A stretch of 18,083 nucleotides of DNA from UBA4716 sp002438865 (lineage in GTDB: Bacteria > Bacillota > Clostridia > UBA1381). Below are positions 7,060 through 15,458 of this stretch, piece after piece. The position numbers and the translations under genes were made by a program. Location of the stretch: assembly GCA_937907325.1 (NCBI GenBank), contig CALERO010000191.1:1-18083 (forward strand), written 5' to 3'. Positions within the stretch are counted from its first letter, which is position 1; every line of letters begins with the position of its first letter. The notes under the pieces were generated by a model. It made no database searches and was not told the DNA's origin. It saw only the letters and a list, made by a program, of their open reading frames with translations.

Positions 7060-7093
7060 GATTTTGTGCATCTGGGAGAAAATGCACAAAATC
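7060..7093 (+). repeat. Perfect 12-bp inverted repeat with 10-nt loop
   Basis: GATTTTGTGCAT (7060-7071) is the exact reverse complement of ATGCACAAAATC (7082-7093), and the loop is CTGGGAGAAA. It starts directly after the preceding hairpin. It could extend the terminator, act as an operator for a dimeric regulator, or be an alternative fold partner. It lies 11 nt upstream of the -35 box of the next promoter. Confidence 0.6.
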
Positions 7094-7104
7094 TACCAGA
7101 CATA

Positions 7105-7133
7105 TTGAAAGAAATGAAAAAATGTGATATAAT
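7105..7133 (+). promoter_or_regulatory. Sigma-A promoter with extended -10
   Basis: TTGAAA (7105-7110), a 17-nt spacer, and TATAAT (7128-7133) preceded by TG one base upstream (TGATATAAT) form a near-consensus vegetative promoter. Transcription would start near 7140 and enter the leader that precedes the exported-protein genes. An AT-rich spacer supports strong activity. Confidence 0.7.
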
Positions 7134-7160
7134 TATAATAAAGAATGTGTAAAGGTGGTA

Positions 7161-7205
7161 ATGAAATATAGGGAGTTGAATTTGAGTTGGAGGATGATAT
7201 TATGA
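7161..7205 (+). CDS. Leader ORF 1 (14 codons)
   Basis: AAAGGTGG (7151-7158) stands directly before an ATG that opens MKYRELNLSWRMIL and a TGA. It starts about 20 nt into the predicted transcript. Its stop overlaps the ATG of the next tiny ORF (ATGA), a translational-coupling arrangement. It is too short for a database comparison to mean much, and its role would be regulatory if real. Confidence 0.35.
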   Translation: MKYRELNLSWRMIL

Positions 7206-7222
7206 AAGAACTTGTATTTTGA
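7202..7222 (+). CDS. Leader ORF 2 (MKELVF) adjoining the terminator
   Basis: GGAGG at 7189-7193 lies 8 nt before ATG 7202, an ideal spacing. The ORF has six codons. Its stop (7220-7222) lies one base before the 5' arm of the terminator stem, so a ribosome on the last codons or the stop would cover that arm and keep the terminator from forming. This geometry matches ribosome-dependent attenuation; function is inferred. Confidence 0.4.
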   Translation: MKELVF

Positions 7223-7223
7223 G

Positions 7224-7275
7224 ACACAGATAGAATCAGCGGTCAGAAATGACTGCTTGCTATCTGTGTTTTTTT
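7224..7275 (+). terminator. Strong intrinsic terminator / candidate attenuator upstream of the exported-protein operon
   Basis: ACACAGATAG (7224-7233) pairs perfectly with CTATCTGTGT (7260-7269). An inner stem AGCGGTCA/TGACTGCT (one G-U) is capped by a GAAA tetraloop, and seven Ts follow (7269-7275). It lies between the promoter at 7105-7133 and the first structural gene at 7315, so it would end transcripts early unless disrupted. The opposite strand has no T-run, which fixes the orientation. Confidence 0.75.
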
Positions 7276-7314
7276 ATAATTATATTCATATTTAAATAGA
7301 CAGGAGAGGTACAG

Positions 7315-8412
7315 ATGAGTAAGTTTAAAAAAGTAATTGCAATTTGTGCAATTTTTGGATTGTTGTACAGTACTGCATTTGCTGAAACGAATACGATTAC
7401 ATACAAGGCGAAGATGGAAAACGGAGAAGTTACCGTTGAAGAAAAGAATTTAATCGGCGAGATTGATAATTCAAATCTTGAAGTTAATGTCATAAAACAG
7501 CAAGGTGATACAAGAACAACAGTATTTACCGGAAAATTAAAGGACTATGATAATGGCCGCTGGATAAATCTTGACTTTTCGGAAATACAATTTGCATTGA
7601 TTTTGGATTGGGATACAATGGAGAATGAAGCAATTTATATTGTTCCGGTTAAGTCTGGCACAGCAAGTACAGGAAAAGATGCAGATGAAATATCAACCGA
7701 TGCTGAGCCATCTAAAAGCTCAACTCAGGAAGTCGATAATATGACAAATGTTTCAGATATAGCATATGATGTTACATACACGGTATCGAATGAAAATATG
7801 AATATTTTGTATTCGGTAAGCAATGGAACAAATACAGTTCAGACCGTAAATATAATTTCTGCACTATATAAAAATGGAGTTTTACAGCATGTTATATCCA
7901 CCCCACTTACAGTAAACGCCGATACTGTAGGAAACGGCAACATAGCTATGATTTTGCCTGAAACGGGCAAAGAGGAGTGCTGTGTAAAGATGATGGTTTG
8001 GGAAAATATGAGCACAATCAGACCTCTTGGTAAATCAAAAACAGTAAAGGATATTGAGCCGTATTTGAGAGAGAAAACAGTGGTTATATCTGCAAATGAC
8101 GGACAAGAGTTTAAGCTGTATATGAATTCGGAAAATGTAATCGGAAACAATAGTGAGGCGGATCATATAATAAAGTTTAATCCACAAAAATTTGAAGTTG
8201 TTGACCTGTGTGGGCTTACTTACGAAAAAGAACTTGCTCCCGGGAAAATAGAGAATACGGGAATTACGATTCAAAGCATTGATGCTCAAAACGGCAAAAT
8301 AATATTTAATTTTGACTTGCCTGAAGGCAGAAATACCGGAATCAATAATATTGTGAAATTCAGAGCACTTTCTGAGGTATCAGGGGAAGAAATAATATAT
8401 GAAATTCAATAA
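7315..8412 (+). CDS. Secreted protein of unknown function, 365 aa, first gene of the Rhs operon
   Basis: The N-terminus has a lysine-rich start, a hydrophobic core and an AFA cleavage site after residue 23, so it is probably exported by Sec. A low-complexity Ser/Thr/Asp linker (about residues 118-147) separates an N-terminal region from a beta-rich domain at about 148-240. The latter ends in MMVWENMSTIRPLG, a motif style (hydrophobic-W-x-x-M/L-x-x-x-x-PL) common in clostridial surface proteins. Residues 243-365 look like a second beta domain. No catalytic motif is visible. AGGAGAGG (7303-7310) is the ribosome binding site. It starts 39 nt after the terminator/attenuator and 17 nt separate it from the next gene. 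A structural or accessory role for the Rhs protein is an inference from position. Confidence 0.7.
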   Translation: MSKFKKVIAICAIFGLLYSTAFAETNTITYKAKMENGEVTVEEKNLIGEIDNSNLEVNVIKQQGDTRTTVFTGKLKDYDNGRWINLDFSEIQFALILDWDTMENEAIYIVPVKSGTASTGKDADEISTDAEPSKSSTQEVDNMTNVSDIAYDVTYTVSNENMNILYSVSNGTNTVQTVNIISALYKNGVLQHVISTPLTVNADTVGNGNIAMILPETGKEECCVKMMVWENMSTIRPLGKSKTVKDIEPYLREKTVVISANDGQEFKLYMNSENVIGNNSEADHIIKFNPQKFEVVDLCGLTYEKELAPGKIENTGITIQSIDAQNGKIIFNFDLPEGRNTGINNIVKFRALSEVSGEEIIYEIQ

Positions 8413-8429
8413 AAACGGAGGATATCAAA

Positions 8430-9281
8430 ATGAAGAAAAAAATAATGTCAATTATGGGAATTGTAACGGTAGCCTTGGGAATAACAGCGGTTTCGGCTTC
8501 GGCGAAGGAACTCTATCCGAAATCAGTGAATGAAGAAGTAGAGATGGGAAGAAGTATTGAAGATGCGTGCGGAGCTGTATCAATAATGGCTTTGGGCGGA
8601 GAAAATATGCCGATACTCATTTATCAAAAACATGATGAGTTAGGTAGCTGGGAAAAGACAGCAGAGTATTACGGGGTTAATTTAGATAGTTTTAAAACCA
8701 ATATCAGACGCTATAAAAAAGAAATACCCGATGATGTATATAATGAAATGAAAAAATCCGGTATGACGGATGACGAATGCTATGACTTTGCAAGACGTTC
8801 GGGAAATGCTCAGATGGATATTGCAGTAACATGGGAAGCTAAGAAGAACGGTAAAACAATAAACGATTTAATAAAAGAAGAAACGGCGCGCAAAAATGCT
8901 GAACTTCAGACAGCGGCCGACTATACTTTCGGCAAAATTACAGCAACACAATATACCGAAAAAATGAAGGAACTTTCACCGGATATGGACATTAGCGATA
9001 TATTATCTTTTGCGCGTAATGAAAAAAGAGGGTGGATGGAGTTTAGGAAAGCAGCTTCAGGAATTACCGATGAAGAATTGAAAGCGGCATCGGATGCAGG
9101 TATAACTGACTTTTTTGCTGCGTGCAGATTAAAAGATACAGTTGCAATATCCAACCGCACTTTTGCTGATATGGTTTATCAAGTTAAGATGGGCAAAGAT
9201 GTTGATTCGGTCATAAATGAAAATGTGTCAACAGATAAAATAAATGATAAAGTTAATAGAAGCAATACCGACACCGAGTAG
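8430..9281 (+). CDS. Secreted helical-repeat protein, 283 aa
   Basis: A typical signal peptide (KKK, hydrophobic core, ASA cleavage after residue 25) precedes an almost wholly helical, charged protein. No family is recognised. Two segments appear related: residues about 98-150 (IPDDVYNEMKKSGMTDDE...) and about 211-263 (ITDEELKAASDAGITDFF...). Both share a (G)(M/I)TD turn, an aromatic helix and a GK(T/D)-x-(N/D)(D/S)(L/V)I ending, suggesting a degenerate repeat of about 50 residues. ACGGAGGAT near 8415-8423 supplies the ribosome binding site. It sits 14 nt before the Rhs gene, so a chaperone-like or adaptor role for Rhs export or display is possible but unproven. There is no lipobox or membrane anchor. 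Confidence 0.7.
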   Translation: MKKKIMSIMGIVTVALGITAVSASAKELYPKSVNEEVEMGRSIEDACGAVSIMALGGENMPILIYQKHDELGSWEKTAEYYGVNLDSFKTNIRRYKKEIPDDVYNEMKKSGMTDDECYDFARRSGNAQMDIAVTWEAKKNGKTINDLIKEETARKNAELQTAADYTFGKITATQYTEKMKELSPDMDISDILSFARNEKRGWMEFRKAASGITDEELKAASDAGITDFFAACRLKDTVAISNRTFADMVYQVKMGKDVDSVINENVSTDKINDKVNRSNTDTE

Positions 9282-9295
9282 AAAGAAAGGCGACT

Positions 9296-12200
9296 ATGAA
9301 AAAACATAAGATTATACTGTTTGTGTCGTTGATGATTATAATGGTTTTAGGCGGCTCATCCGTATATGCAATGACACAGCAGGAAGTTGATGAATATAAT
9401 AACCTCTATTATCCGCAATCGGTGTATAACGGCGGAATAAACTCATCCGAAAATACAGATTCACAGGAAGCATATGTGGATCCCGCTACGGGAAGTACAC
9501 ATATAAAAGTTACTGATGTTACGCTTCCCGGAGCCGGTGGGTTTGATTTGAATATTTCCAGAAGTTATAACTCACAAAATGCTGCTCTTTTCGAAGCATA
9601 TTTGAAAGAAATCGATGTGGAACAGCCTGTAACATATTATATGGTTAAGGGAAGTAAACGTGTTTACAAGTTTTATACTAACAGTTCGTGGAATTCAACG
9701 CCATACGATGATATTTGTCTGACTCCTGATTTTATGACGTATCTTGACAGTAAAAACGATGTTTGGATGGTAAAAAACTCAGATAAATACGAATATGAAT
9801 ATCAAGAATTACCGGCGAAATCAAAACTGTTTAAAGACAGAGATGAAGCGCAGGAAGTTGTTGACTATGTAAATTCGGTATCATATGAGATAAAAGCTTC
9901 GTTTCCATATGATAATACCGTTAATTATGATATTGATTACTATAGTTTTTCTGTAGTGGAAGTTGACACAACAGAAACAGTAACCCGATATGCAGACGGA
10001 CTGCTTGACGATACGGCAAATGAAAGATATTCAAAGCTCGGCATTGGTTGGGAATTTGATTTTCCTTATGTTGAAACACGATATGGTTATGACGATACAT
10101 ATGAATATCTCCATTTTGGAAGTAAAGGAACCTATCTTATTGATCTTAGCAGAGATGGCGGCGAAAACCACCTTTCCGGTTATCCGCTGAATGATATAAA
10201 GCTGACATCTGATACAAGTGTAACGCATGATGGTATACGCAGTAAATATCTTGTTACTGAGAAGAACGGCACAAAACATTATTTCGGGAATGACGGTAGG
10301 CTTTTATATCAGGAAGACAGATACGGAAATCAAATAAAATTCTATTGTGATACAGAAGTCTACCAAAATGTATGGGGAAAGAACAAATCATATCCGTATA
10401 TCACAAAAATCGTGGATTCTGTCGGAAGAAATGTTGTTTTCACGCAAACAAGTGAAACAACCGGTGATATAACATTAAAAATGACAATTACAAATCCGAA
10501 TGATTCCGAAGACAGTCGAGTGTACGAATACTATTTAGATAAACTAAGCAATTCTGAGATTGGTATTATGGGAAAAACGGAATGTAAAAATTTAGAGGGC
10601 GACGAATGGATTTTGAAAAATGTGTATGATCCGTTGGGAAGAAGAACGAGATATAACTATACATTCCTAAAAACTAAATTTTCATTTATGACCAGAAATG
10701 ATGCGTTCTATAATGAATACTATGATGTCAGAGATTCATCAAAGGGAAATTCGATTGTAGATGATGACAATTTTGAGGAATTTAACGGCATTCATAATGT
10801 ATATGCGTTAGTCAGCAGTGTTACAAAAAGCGGGTATAAGTCATATTACTTTGATTATGCACCATTCATTAAAAACTGTACGCCAAGCGGCTCTATGATG
10901 TTTGGAAAAGCGTATGGGTATCGTGAAGAATCAATGACAAGTTACGAAAACACGAGTTATAGTATCAATAAAAAAACATATAAGTATGATATTTATAATG
11001 TGGGTGAATATGACGGATATATTAGTTATAGACGCGATGACAGAATCGGATCAAACTATAATTATGCGGTGCGTGTTGATGATGGAAATTTAGCGGCGGG
11101 CAAAACTTCTTATGATATTTTTAAATACTCATATATAGGCGAAAGCCGTGATAAGACTATATTGCTGTCAAAACTTACCGATGAGGGCAGCGATCATAAG
11201 ATGATAACAGATTACGGTTATGATAATACTACGAAGCTCTTAACTTCTGTCAATCAGAAAAATTATTCAACGGCTAATGCTTCCGATTATATGACTACTT
11301 CAAAGGTATACACATACGACACCGGAAATTATGCAGATATGTTGACTGAAACACCAAACGGTGCAGCAGATAGAGCGATTACATATACTTATGATGCAAA
11401 TTACCATTTCCCGATAAGTCGGACATATAAGCAATCGGCAAACAGGGAAATAAAGCTTGAATATATTCCTACATCAAACGGCAAAAGCATTGAATATGTT
11501 AATCTGTACGAGAATAATATACTGAAAAATAAAATTCAATATGCTCATGACTCCTATGGAAATATTATAAACCAAAAGGAATACGCAGATAACCTTGCTG
11601 ATTACCTTGAAACCGAATACATATATCAGAACGGCGCTAATCTGCTTTCGGAGACAAAGAAGAATGTTGTCGGCAATGATAACAATTCTGAAAATATTAC
11701 AGTATCAGCAACATATGATTATTGGGGAAATCCTATCACGCAAACAGACGGAAACGGTAATACAACAAGTTATACTTATGATGAAGTAAATAGAGTTATG
11801 AATATAACCAATCCTGATGGCAGTACAAAAAGCTATCTTTACAAAACCTCATATACAAGGGAAACTGACGAATTAAATAATCGCTCACAGATATATTATA
11901 CAAATGCAAGAGAAGTTGAAGGAATACGATATTATTCATTAGGTGTCGACTATAACACTCGATATTATGACGCATTCGGAAATCTTGCGACCGAGGTTTT
12001 GTATTCGGAAGAAACTGACGAGGACGGCAATCAAAAGCCGCACAGTATAACAAAATACGCATACGATACTATGCAGCGTCCGATTTCCAAAGAAGTATTT
12101 GATAAGGATAATACGCTGATTTATAAGGAAACGTATTCCTATGAAGTTACAGCCGATTATCAGAAAAAAACAACTACCGTTGTAGGGGATTCAAGCACGC

Positions 12201-14914
12201 CGTCTGTGGTTACAAGTGAATATACGGATAAATTTGGCAGCAAGATAAAAACTGAGAACGGGGCGGATTATGAAACCTATACAAATGATTATCAAGGCAA
12301 TGTTTTGACGGTAAAATCTGCGAGAGCAAACAGTGAGGGCTGGACTGAAAGCGCAACATCGTCCTTTGAGTATAACTATATGGATAAGTCGGTTAAAGAA
12401 ACCAATGTTCTCGGAAATTCGACAAGAACCGAATATGACTCATTTGGCCGGAAAGTTAAGGAATATGACCAAAACGGTTACGCTTCGGAATATAAATACG
12501 ATTCTCAGGGCAGGCTTATCGAGCAAAAATCACCGATTGAGGACAAGGATGGAACGGTTTATTATGCTGTCAAAAAGATGTGGTATGATAAAAATGACAA
12601 TCTTATCAAGGAACGTGTAAATACCAATGCGGCAGGTGAAGAGGAACGCTATAATGAGGTTGAATATACCTATGATAACCGCAATCGTCTTGTTATGACA
12701 AAATCATTTGACGGTGAAAAACATAGCTATGTGCAAAACTATTATGATAAAAAGGGTAATCTTTTAAGAGTATATACCGGTCTTTCAAGCCCGATTACAA
12801 TTAACGGACTTGATGATGTAAGCGTTGGTGATGACAATGAGTATGCCGTTACAAAATACAGCTATGATGCACTTGGACGTGTAACAGAAACAACAGACGC
12901 ACTCGGTCAGACCGAATCAAATGTATATGATAAGGCAACGGGACTTGTTATGTCATCAACAGACAGAAACGGTCAGAGCTTTGTTTACGGTTATGATGGT
13001 TTGAATAATCTTAAAACAAAGTCGTTGTCGGATGGGGCAAATGCAGAAACAAAAACATACGGTATGACAGGACAAATCACCTCTGCACAAAACAGCACGA
13101 CAACAATCAGCTATGTCTATAACGATAAAGGCTTGCCGGTAAGTGAAACCGATACGGCAGCGGGAACTATTAAGTCTTTCACTTATGACTCAAATGGAAA
13201 CCGTCTGACATTTATGCTTACACGGAACGGACAAGCCGAAATAAGTCAAAGTTATGTTTATGATAAGCTGAACAGATTGATAAGCGTGAGCGAAAACGGC
13301 ACTGTTATTGCGTCATATTCTTATGACAATAAAAATAACAGAACCCAGACGGTAAGCGGCGGCGAAACCACGAATTATACATATAACATCGCAAATCTGC
13401 TGACATCGCAGACAACGGGCGATAAGCTGAATGAGCAGTACACCTACTACCTGAGCGGTAATCAAAAGACCAAAACAAGCAACGGCACATTAACAGTTTA
13501 TGAATATGACGGAATGAACAGACTGTCAAAGGAGAACGACACCGAATATTCCTTTGATGATTTCGGAAACCGCAAAAGTATGACATCGGGAAACAGCACA
13601 ACGAGTTATACCTATGACCTTAATAACCGTCTGACAAAGAGCGTTGAAAAAACAGGCAGTGAAACAAAGACAACGGCTATGTTTTATGATAAAAACGGTA
13701 ATCAGATAAGCAAAGCGGTTATGACAAATAAGCCGTTTGGCGAGAATGTAACCGGTGATTATACCGTTTCTCAAAATTCAAATGAAAATGTTGCGCTTTA
13801 TGAGTATAACTGCTATAATCAGCTTGTGGGTGTTGATACAAACGGTGTGATTTCAAGCTATACATATGCACCTGACGGAATTAGAGCATCAAAGACGGTT
13901 GCAGGAAATACAACGAATTTTGTGTATGATAATGCGAATGTTATTGAAGAAATCACAGCTGACGGAGTTAATAAGTATTTCAGAGGTCTTGAAATAATCA
14001 AGAACGATGATAATATTTATTATTTCTATAACGGACATGGTGATGTGTCAATTCTTGCTGATAATGCCGGAAATACAGTTGCAAGTTATATTTTTGACGC
14101 ATACGGAAATCAATCCGAAGAAAATACCGTATATAACCCATTTGGTTACAGAGGCGAATATACCGACAGCGAAAGTGGATTGGTGTATTTGAGAGCAAGA
14201 ATGTATGATCCGAAAACAGGCAGATTTATTAATGAGGATCCTGCAAAAGATAATTACAATTGGTATGTTTATTGTGATAACAATCCCAATAATCGTGTAG
14301 ATCCTTACGGAACAAATTGGTTTACTGATTTTATAAGGGATGTTTTTAACGCTCAGCAAGAAGCAGAAATGGCTAAATATAGGGCAACGGATGCAATGCA
14401 GAAAAATGTTCAAAGGTCATTCTGGCGATATGGTGCCCAACATCTTTTGAGAGAAAAGTGGGGGTATTTAACATCAGCATGGATGCTTGAACATTCCCTG
14501 GAAGATAATCCGAGTGATATATGGCGAGGGAATGATTCAAGAATCGCATACCTCGTTAACCATGATTCGGCTTATTTAACAGCTTTAGATAAAAAAATAA
14601 AGTCTTCTTGGAATGGAAAAGTTGAAGGATATTTAGATACGGATCCATTCAAGACGGGTGACTTATATTATTCAATTCATAAATCAAGCATATATGTTAG
14701 TGGTTATAAACAGAAAAACGGAAAGTGGATTGTGCATGCTACATTAACTGACACATATGACTTTACGGAAATACAATCTTTTATGAATGATAATGGAGGT
14801 TGGTCAACGCAAGCAGGAATAGGAACGCTTGCAAATGACGCTGCAGTTATTTCGCAGTTTTTAAATGCCATTAATCCATATAAAGTAACTGTTGATTTTT
14901 ATACAGCGAGGTGA
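9296..14914 (+). CDS. Sec-exported Rhs/YD-repeat protein with polymorphic C-terminal tip, 1872 aa
   Basis: Residues 1-25 form a signal peptide (KKHK, hydrophobic core, VYA cleavage). The next part resembles the Rhs N-terminal region: YVDPATGSTHIKVTDVTLPG, then GGFDLNISRSYNSQN. More than twenty YD repeats, such as SYTYDLNNRLTKS and EYDGMNRLSKEND, follow from roughly residue 690 to 1480. These build the spiral beta shell that encloses the toxin tip in Rhs proteins. The core ends with GLVYLRARMYDPKTGRFINE (1628-1647) and NNPNNRVDPYG (1662-1672), the classic cleavage-border motif. A 200-residue variable tip follows. The length is typical of Gram-positive Rhs/WapA-like proteins. There is no sortase motif, SLH or wall-binding repeat, so anchoring may depend on neighbours. 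The ribosome binding site is weak (AAAGG, 9286-9290). A probable immunity gene starts 4 nt after the stop. Confidence 0.92.
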   Translation: MKKHKIILFVSLMIIMVLGGSSVYAMTQQEVDEYNNLYYPQSVYNGGINSSENTDSQEAYVDPATGSTHIKVTDVTLPGAGGFDLNISRSYNSQNAALFEAYLKEIDVEQPVTYYMVKGSKRVYKFYTNSSWNSTPYDDICLTPDFMTYLDSKNDVWMVKNSDKYEYEYQELPAKSKLFKDRDEAQEVVDYVNSVSYEIKASFPYDNTVNYDIDYYSFSVVEVDTTETVTRYADGLLDDTANERYSKLGIGWEFDFPYVETRYGYDDTYEYLHFGSKGTYLIDLSRDGGENHLSGYPLNDIKLTSDTSVTHDGIRSKYLVTEKNGTKHYFGNDGRLLYQEDRYGNQIKFYCDTEVYQNVWGKNKSYPYITKIVDSVGRNVVFTQTSETTGDITLKMTITNPNDSEDSRVYEYYLDKLSNSEIGIMGKTECKNLEGDEWILKNVYDPLGRRTRYNYTFLKTKFSFMTRNDAFYNEYYDVRDSSKGNSIVDDDNFEEFNGIHNVYALVSSVTKSGYKSYYFDYAPFIKNCTPSGSMMFGKAYGYREESMTSYENTSYSINKKTYKYDIYNVGEYDGYISYRRDDRIGSNYNYAVRVDDGNLAAGKTSYDIFKYSYIGESRDKTILLSKLTDEGSDHKMITDYGYDNTTKLLTSVNQKNYSTANASDYMTTSKVYTYDTGNYADMLTETPNGAADRAITYTYDANYHFPISRTYKQSANREIKLEYIPTSNGKSIEYVNLYENNILKNKIQYAHDSYGNIINQKEYADNLADYLETEYIYQNGANLLSETKKNVVGNDNNSENITVSATYDYWGNPITQTDGNGNTTSYTYDEVNRVMNITNPDGSTKSYLYKTSYTRETDELNNRSQIYYTNAREVEGIRYYSLGVDYNTRYYDAFGNLATEVLYSEETDEDGNQKPHSITKYAYDTMQRPISKEVFDKDNTLIYKETYSYEVTADYQKKTTTVVGDSSTPSVVTSEYTDKFGSKIKTENGADYETYTNDYQGNVLTVKSARANSEGWTESATSSFEYNYMDKSVKETNVLGNSTRTEYDSFGRKVKEYDQNGYASEYKYDSQGRLIEQKSPIEDKDGTVYYAVKKMWYDKNDNLIKERVNTNAAGEEERYNEVEYTYDNRNRLVMTKSFDGEKHSYVQNYYDKKGNLLRVYTGLSSPITINGLDDVSVGDDNEYAVTKYSYDALGRVTETTDALGQTESNVYDKATGLVMSSTDRNGQSFVYGYDGLNNLKTKSLSDGANAETKTYGMTGQITSAQNSTTTISYVYNDKGLPVSETDTAAGTIKSFTYDSNGNRLTFMLTRNGQAEISQSYVYDKLNRLISVSENGTVIASYSYDNKNNRTQTVSGGETTNYTYNIANLLTSQTTGDKLNEQYTYYLSGNQKTKTSNGTLTVYEYDGMNRLSKENDTEYSFDDFGNRKSMTSGNSTTSYTYDLNNRLTKSVEKTGSETKTTAMFYDKNGNQISKAVMTNKPFGENVTGDYTVSQNSNENVALYEYNCYNQLVGVDTNGVISSYTYAPDGIRASKTVAGNTTNFVYDNANVIEEITADGVNKYFRGLEIIKNDDNIYYFYNGHGDVSILADNAGNTVASYIFDAYGNQSEENTVYNPFGYRGEYTDSESGLVYLRARMYDPKTGRFINEDPAKDNYNWYVYCDNNPNNRVDPYGTNWFTDFIRDVFNAQQEAEMAKYRATDAMQKNVQRSFWRYGAQHLLREKWGYLTSAWMLEHSLEDNPSDIWRGNDSRIAYLVNHDSAYLTALDKKIKSSWNGKVEGYLDTDPFKTGDLYYSIHKSSIYVSGYKQKNGKWIVHATLTDTYDFTEIQSFMNDNGGWSTQAGIGTLANDAAVISQFLNAINPYKVTVDFYTAR
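11377..13700 (+). repeat. YD-repeat coding region
   Basis: This stretch encodes the densest array of Tyr-Asp repeats of the Rhs protein. Each unit is about 20 residues, with a core like Y-x-Y-D-x-x-x-R/N-x-x and aromatic spacing. The repeats are diverged at DNA level, so they are not recent tandem duplications. Boundaries are approximate. Confidence 0.7.
14312..14914 (+). other. Variable C-terminal tip of the Rhs protein (candidate toxin domain)
   Basis: After the DPYG border, residues 1673-1872 have no YD repeats. The first part is helical and charged, and the second part looks alpha/beta. Landmarks are WRYGAQHLLREKWG, GDLYYSIHKSSIYVSG, TLTDTYDF and ANDAAVISQFLNAINPYKV. I do not recognise a nuclease, deaminase or ADP-ribosyltransferase motif. 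The D-x-Y-D-F block, followed by a helix and a final G/N-P-Y-x-V strand, loosely recalls colicin-M-type lipid II phosphatases. However, the His-Arg pair expected after that motif is not seen, so this is a weak hint only. Confidence 0.5.
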
Positions 14915-14918
14915 GTAT

Positions 14919-15443
14919 ATGAAAAAGAATAGAGTATTTTGGCTGATTGTTTTTGGGATGATTTTAATTGGATTGTTGGTGTGTTTGAACAGACATATTT
15001 TGCTTAATCATTTTTGGAGTAAAATTGAAAGTCAATTAGACTATGAGCGTTCCCTGGAAGTGGGAGATGATTTTAACAAAATTAGCTGGGGCGATTTGAG
15101 CTTTCAAATCAATCACCATAAGTCAGGTAACAATTTGGAATATGTCAGCGTTGCTGATAAAGAAAACTATATTTTGCTAAAAAACATATCTTCATATAAA
15201 ATCGTGGAAGAAAAATTATATGTTAGGTCAAAGGATGGATATGCAATCGTAGACGAAAATAATATTTGTAAAATTTTTGTGGATCAATCTATCCTTAAAA
15301 CAACAGGAGAGTATACGCAAGATGAATACGGAAATAAGATATATAGCAACCAAAAAGTTGATAAAGAGAATATTAAGTATTTATCAAGCTATGATGATTT
15401 CTCAACGCAGGAAAGGGACATTTTTAAGAAAATGTTAAAATGA
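14919..15443 (+). CDS. Membrane-anchored small protein, candidate immunity protein, 174 aa
   Basis: The start is ATG 14919, with GAGGTGAG (14908-14915) directly upstream; an upstream ATG at 14892 lies inside the Rhs gene and has no ribosome binding site. Residues about 7-25 (FWLIVFGMILIGLLVCLNR) form one uncleaved transmembrane helix after a KKNR start. This orientation places the remaining 145 residues outside the membrane. The outer part is beta-rich and polar, without known motifs. It begins 4 nt after the Rhs stop, the usual position of an immunity gene in polymorphic toxin loci. An outward-facing, membrane-tethered immunity protein would protect against a toxin acting on the envelope or blocked on entry. 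The immunity role is inferred from position and topology. Confidence 0.6.
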   Translation: MKKNRVFWLIVFGMILIGLLVCLNRHILLNHFWSKIESQLDYERSLEVGDDFNKISWGDLSFQINHHKSGNNLEYVSVADKENYILLKNISSYKIVEEKLYVRSKDGYAIVDENNICKIFVDQSILKTTGEYTQDEYGNKIYSNQKVDKENIKYLSSYDDFSTQERDIFKKMLK

Positions 15444-15458
15444 CAAGGAGGCATATAT

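Noticed and set aside
7275..7280. TATAAT after the terminator T-run as a promoter for the 7315 gene
   Set aside because: No -35 box stands at 16-18 nt upstream; the hexamer arises from the T-run and the AT-rich spacer.
11377..13700. YD-repeat DNA as a CRISPR-like or tandem DNA repeat
   Set aside because: The repeats are visible only at protein level, with no constant repeat/spacer lengths in the DNA.
10031..14413. Minus-strand and alternate-frame open frames inside the Rhs gene
   Set aside because: They arise from the biased composition of the YD repeats; none has a start signal, and the Rhs frame is unambiguous.
14312..14914. Firm annotation of the Rhs tip as a colicin M domain
   Set aside because: Only the D-x-Y-D-F block is similar; the following His-Arg catalytic pair is absent. 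Kept as a hypothesis only.
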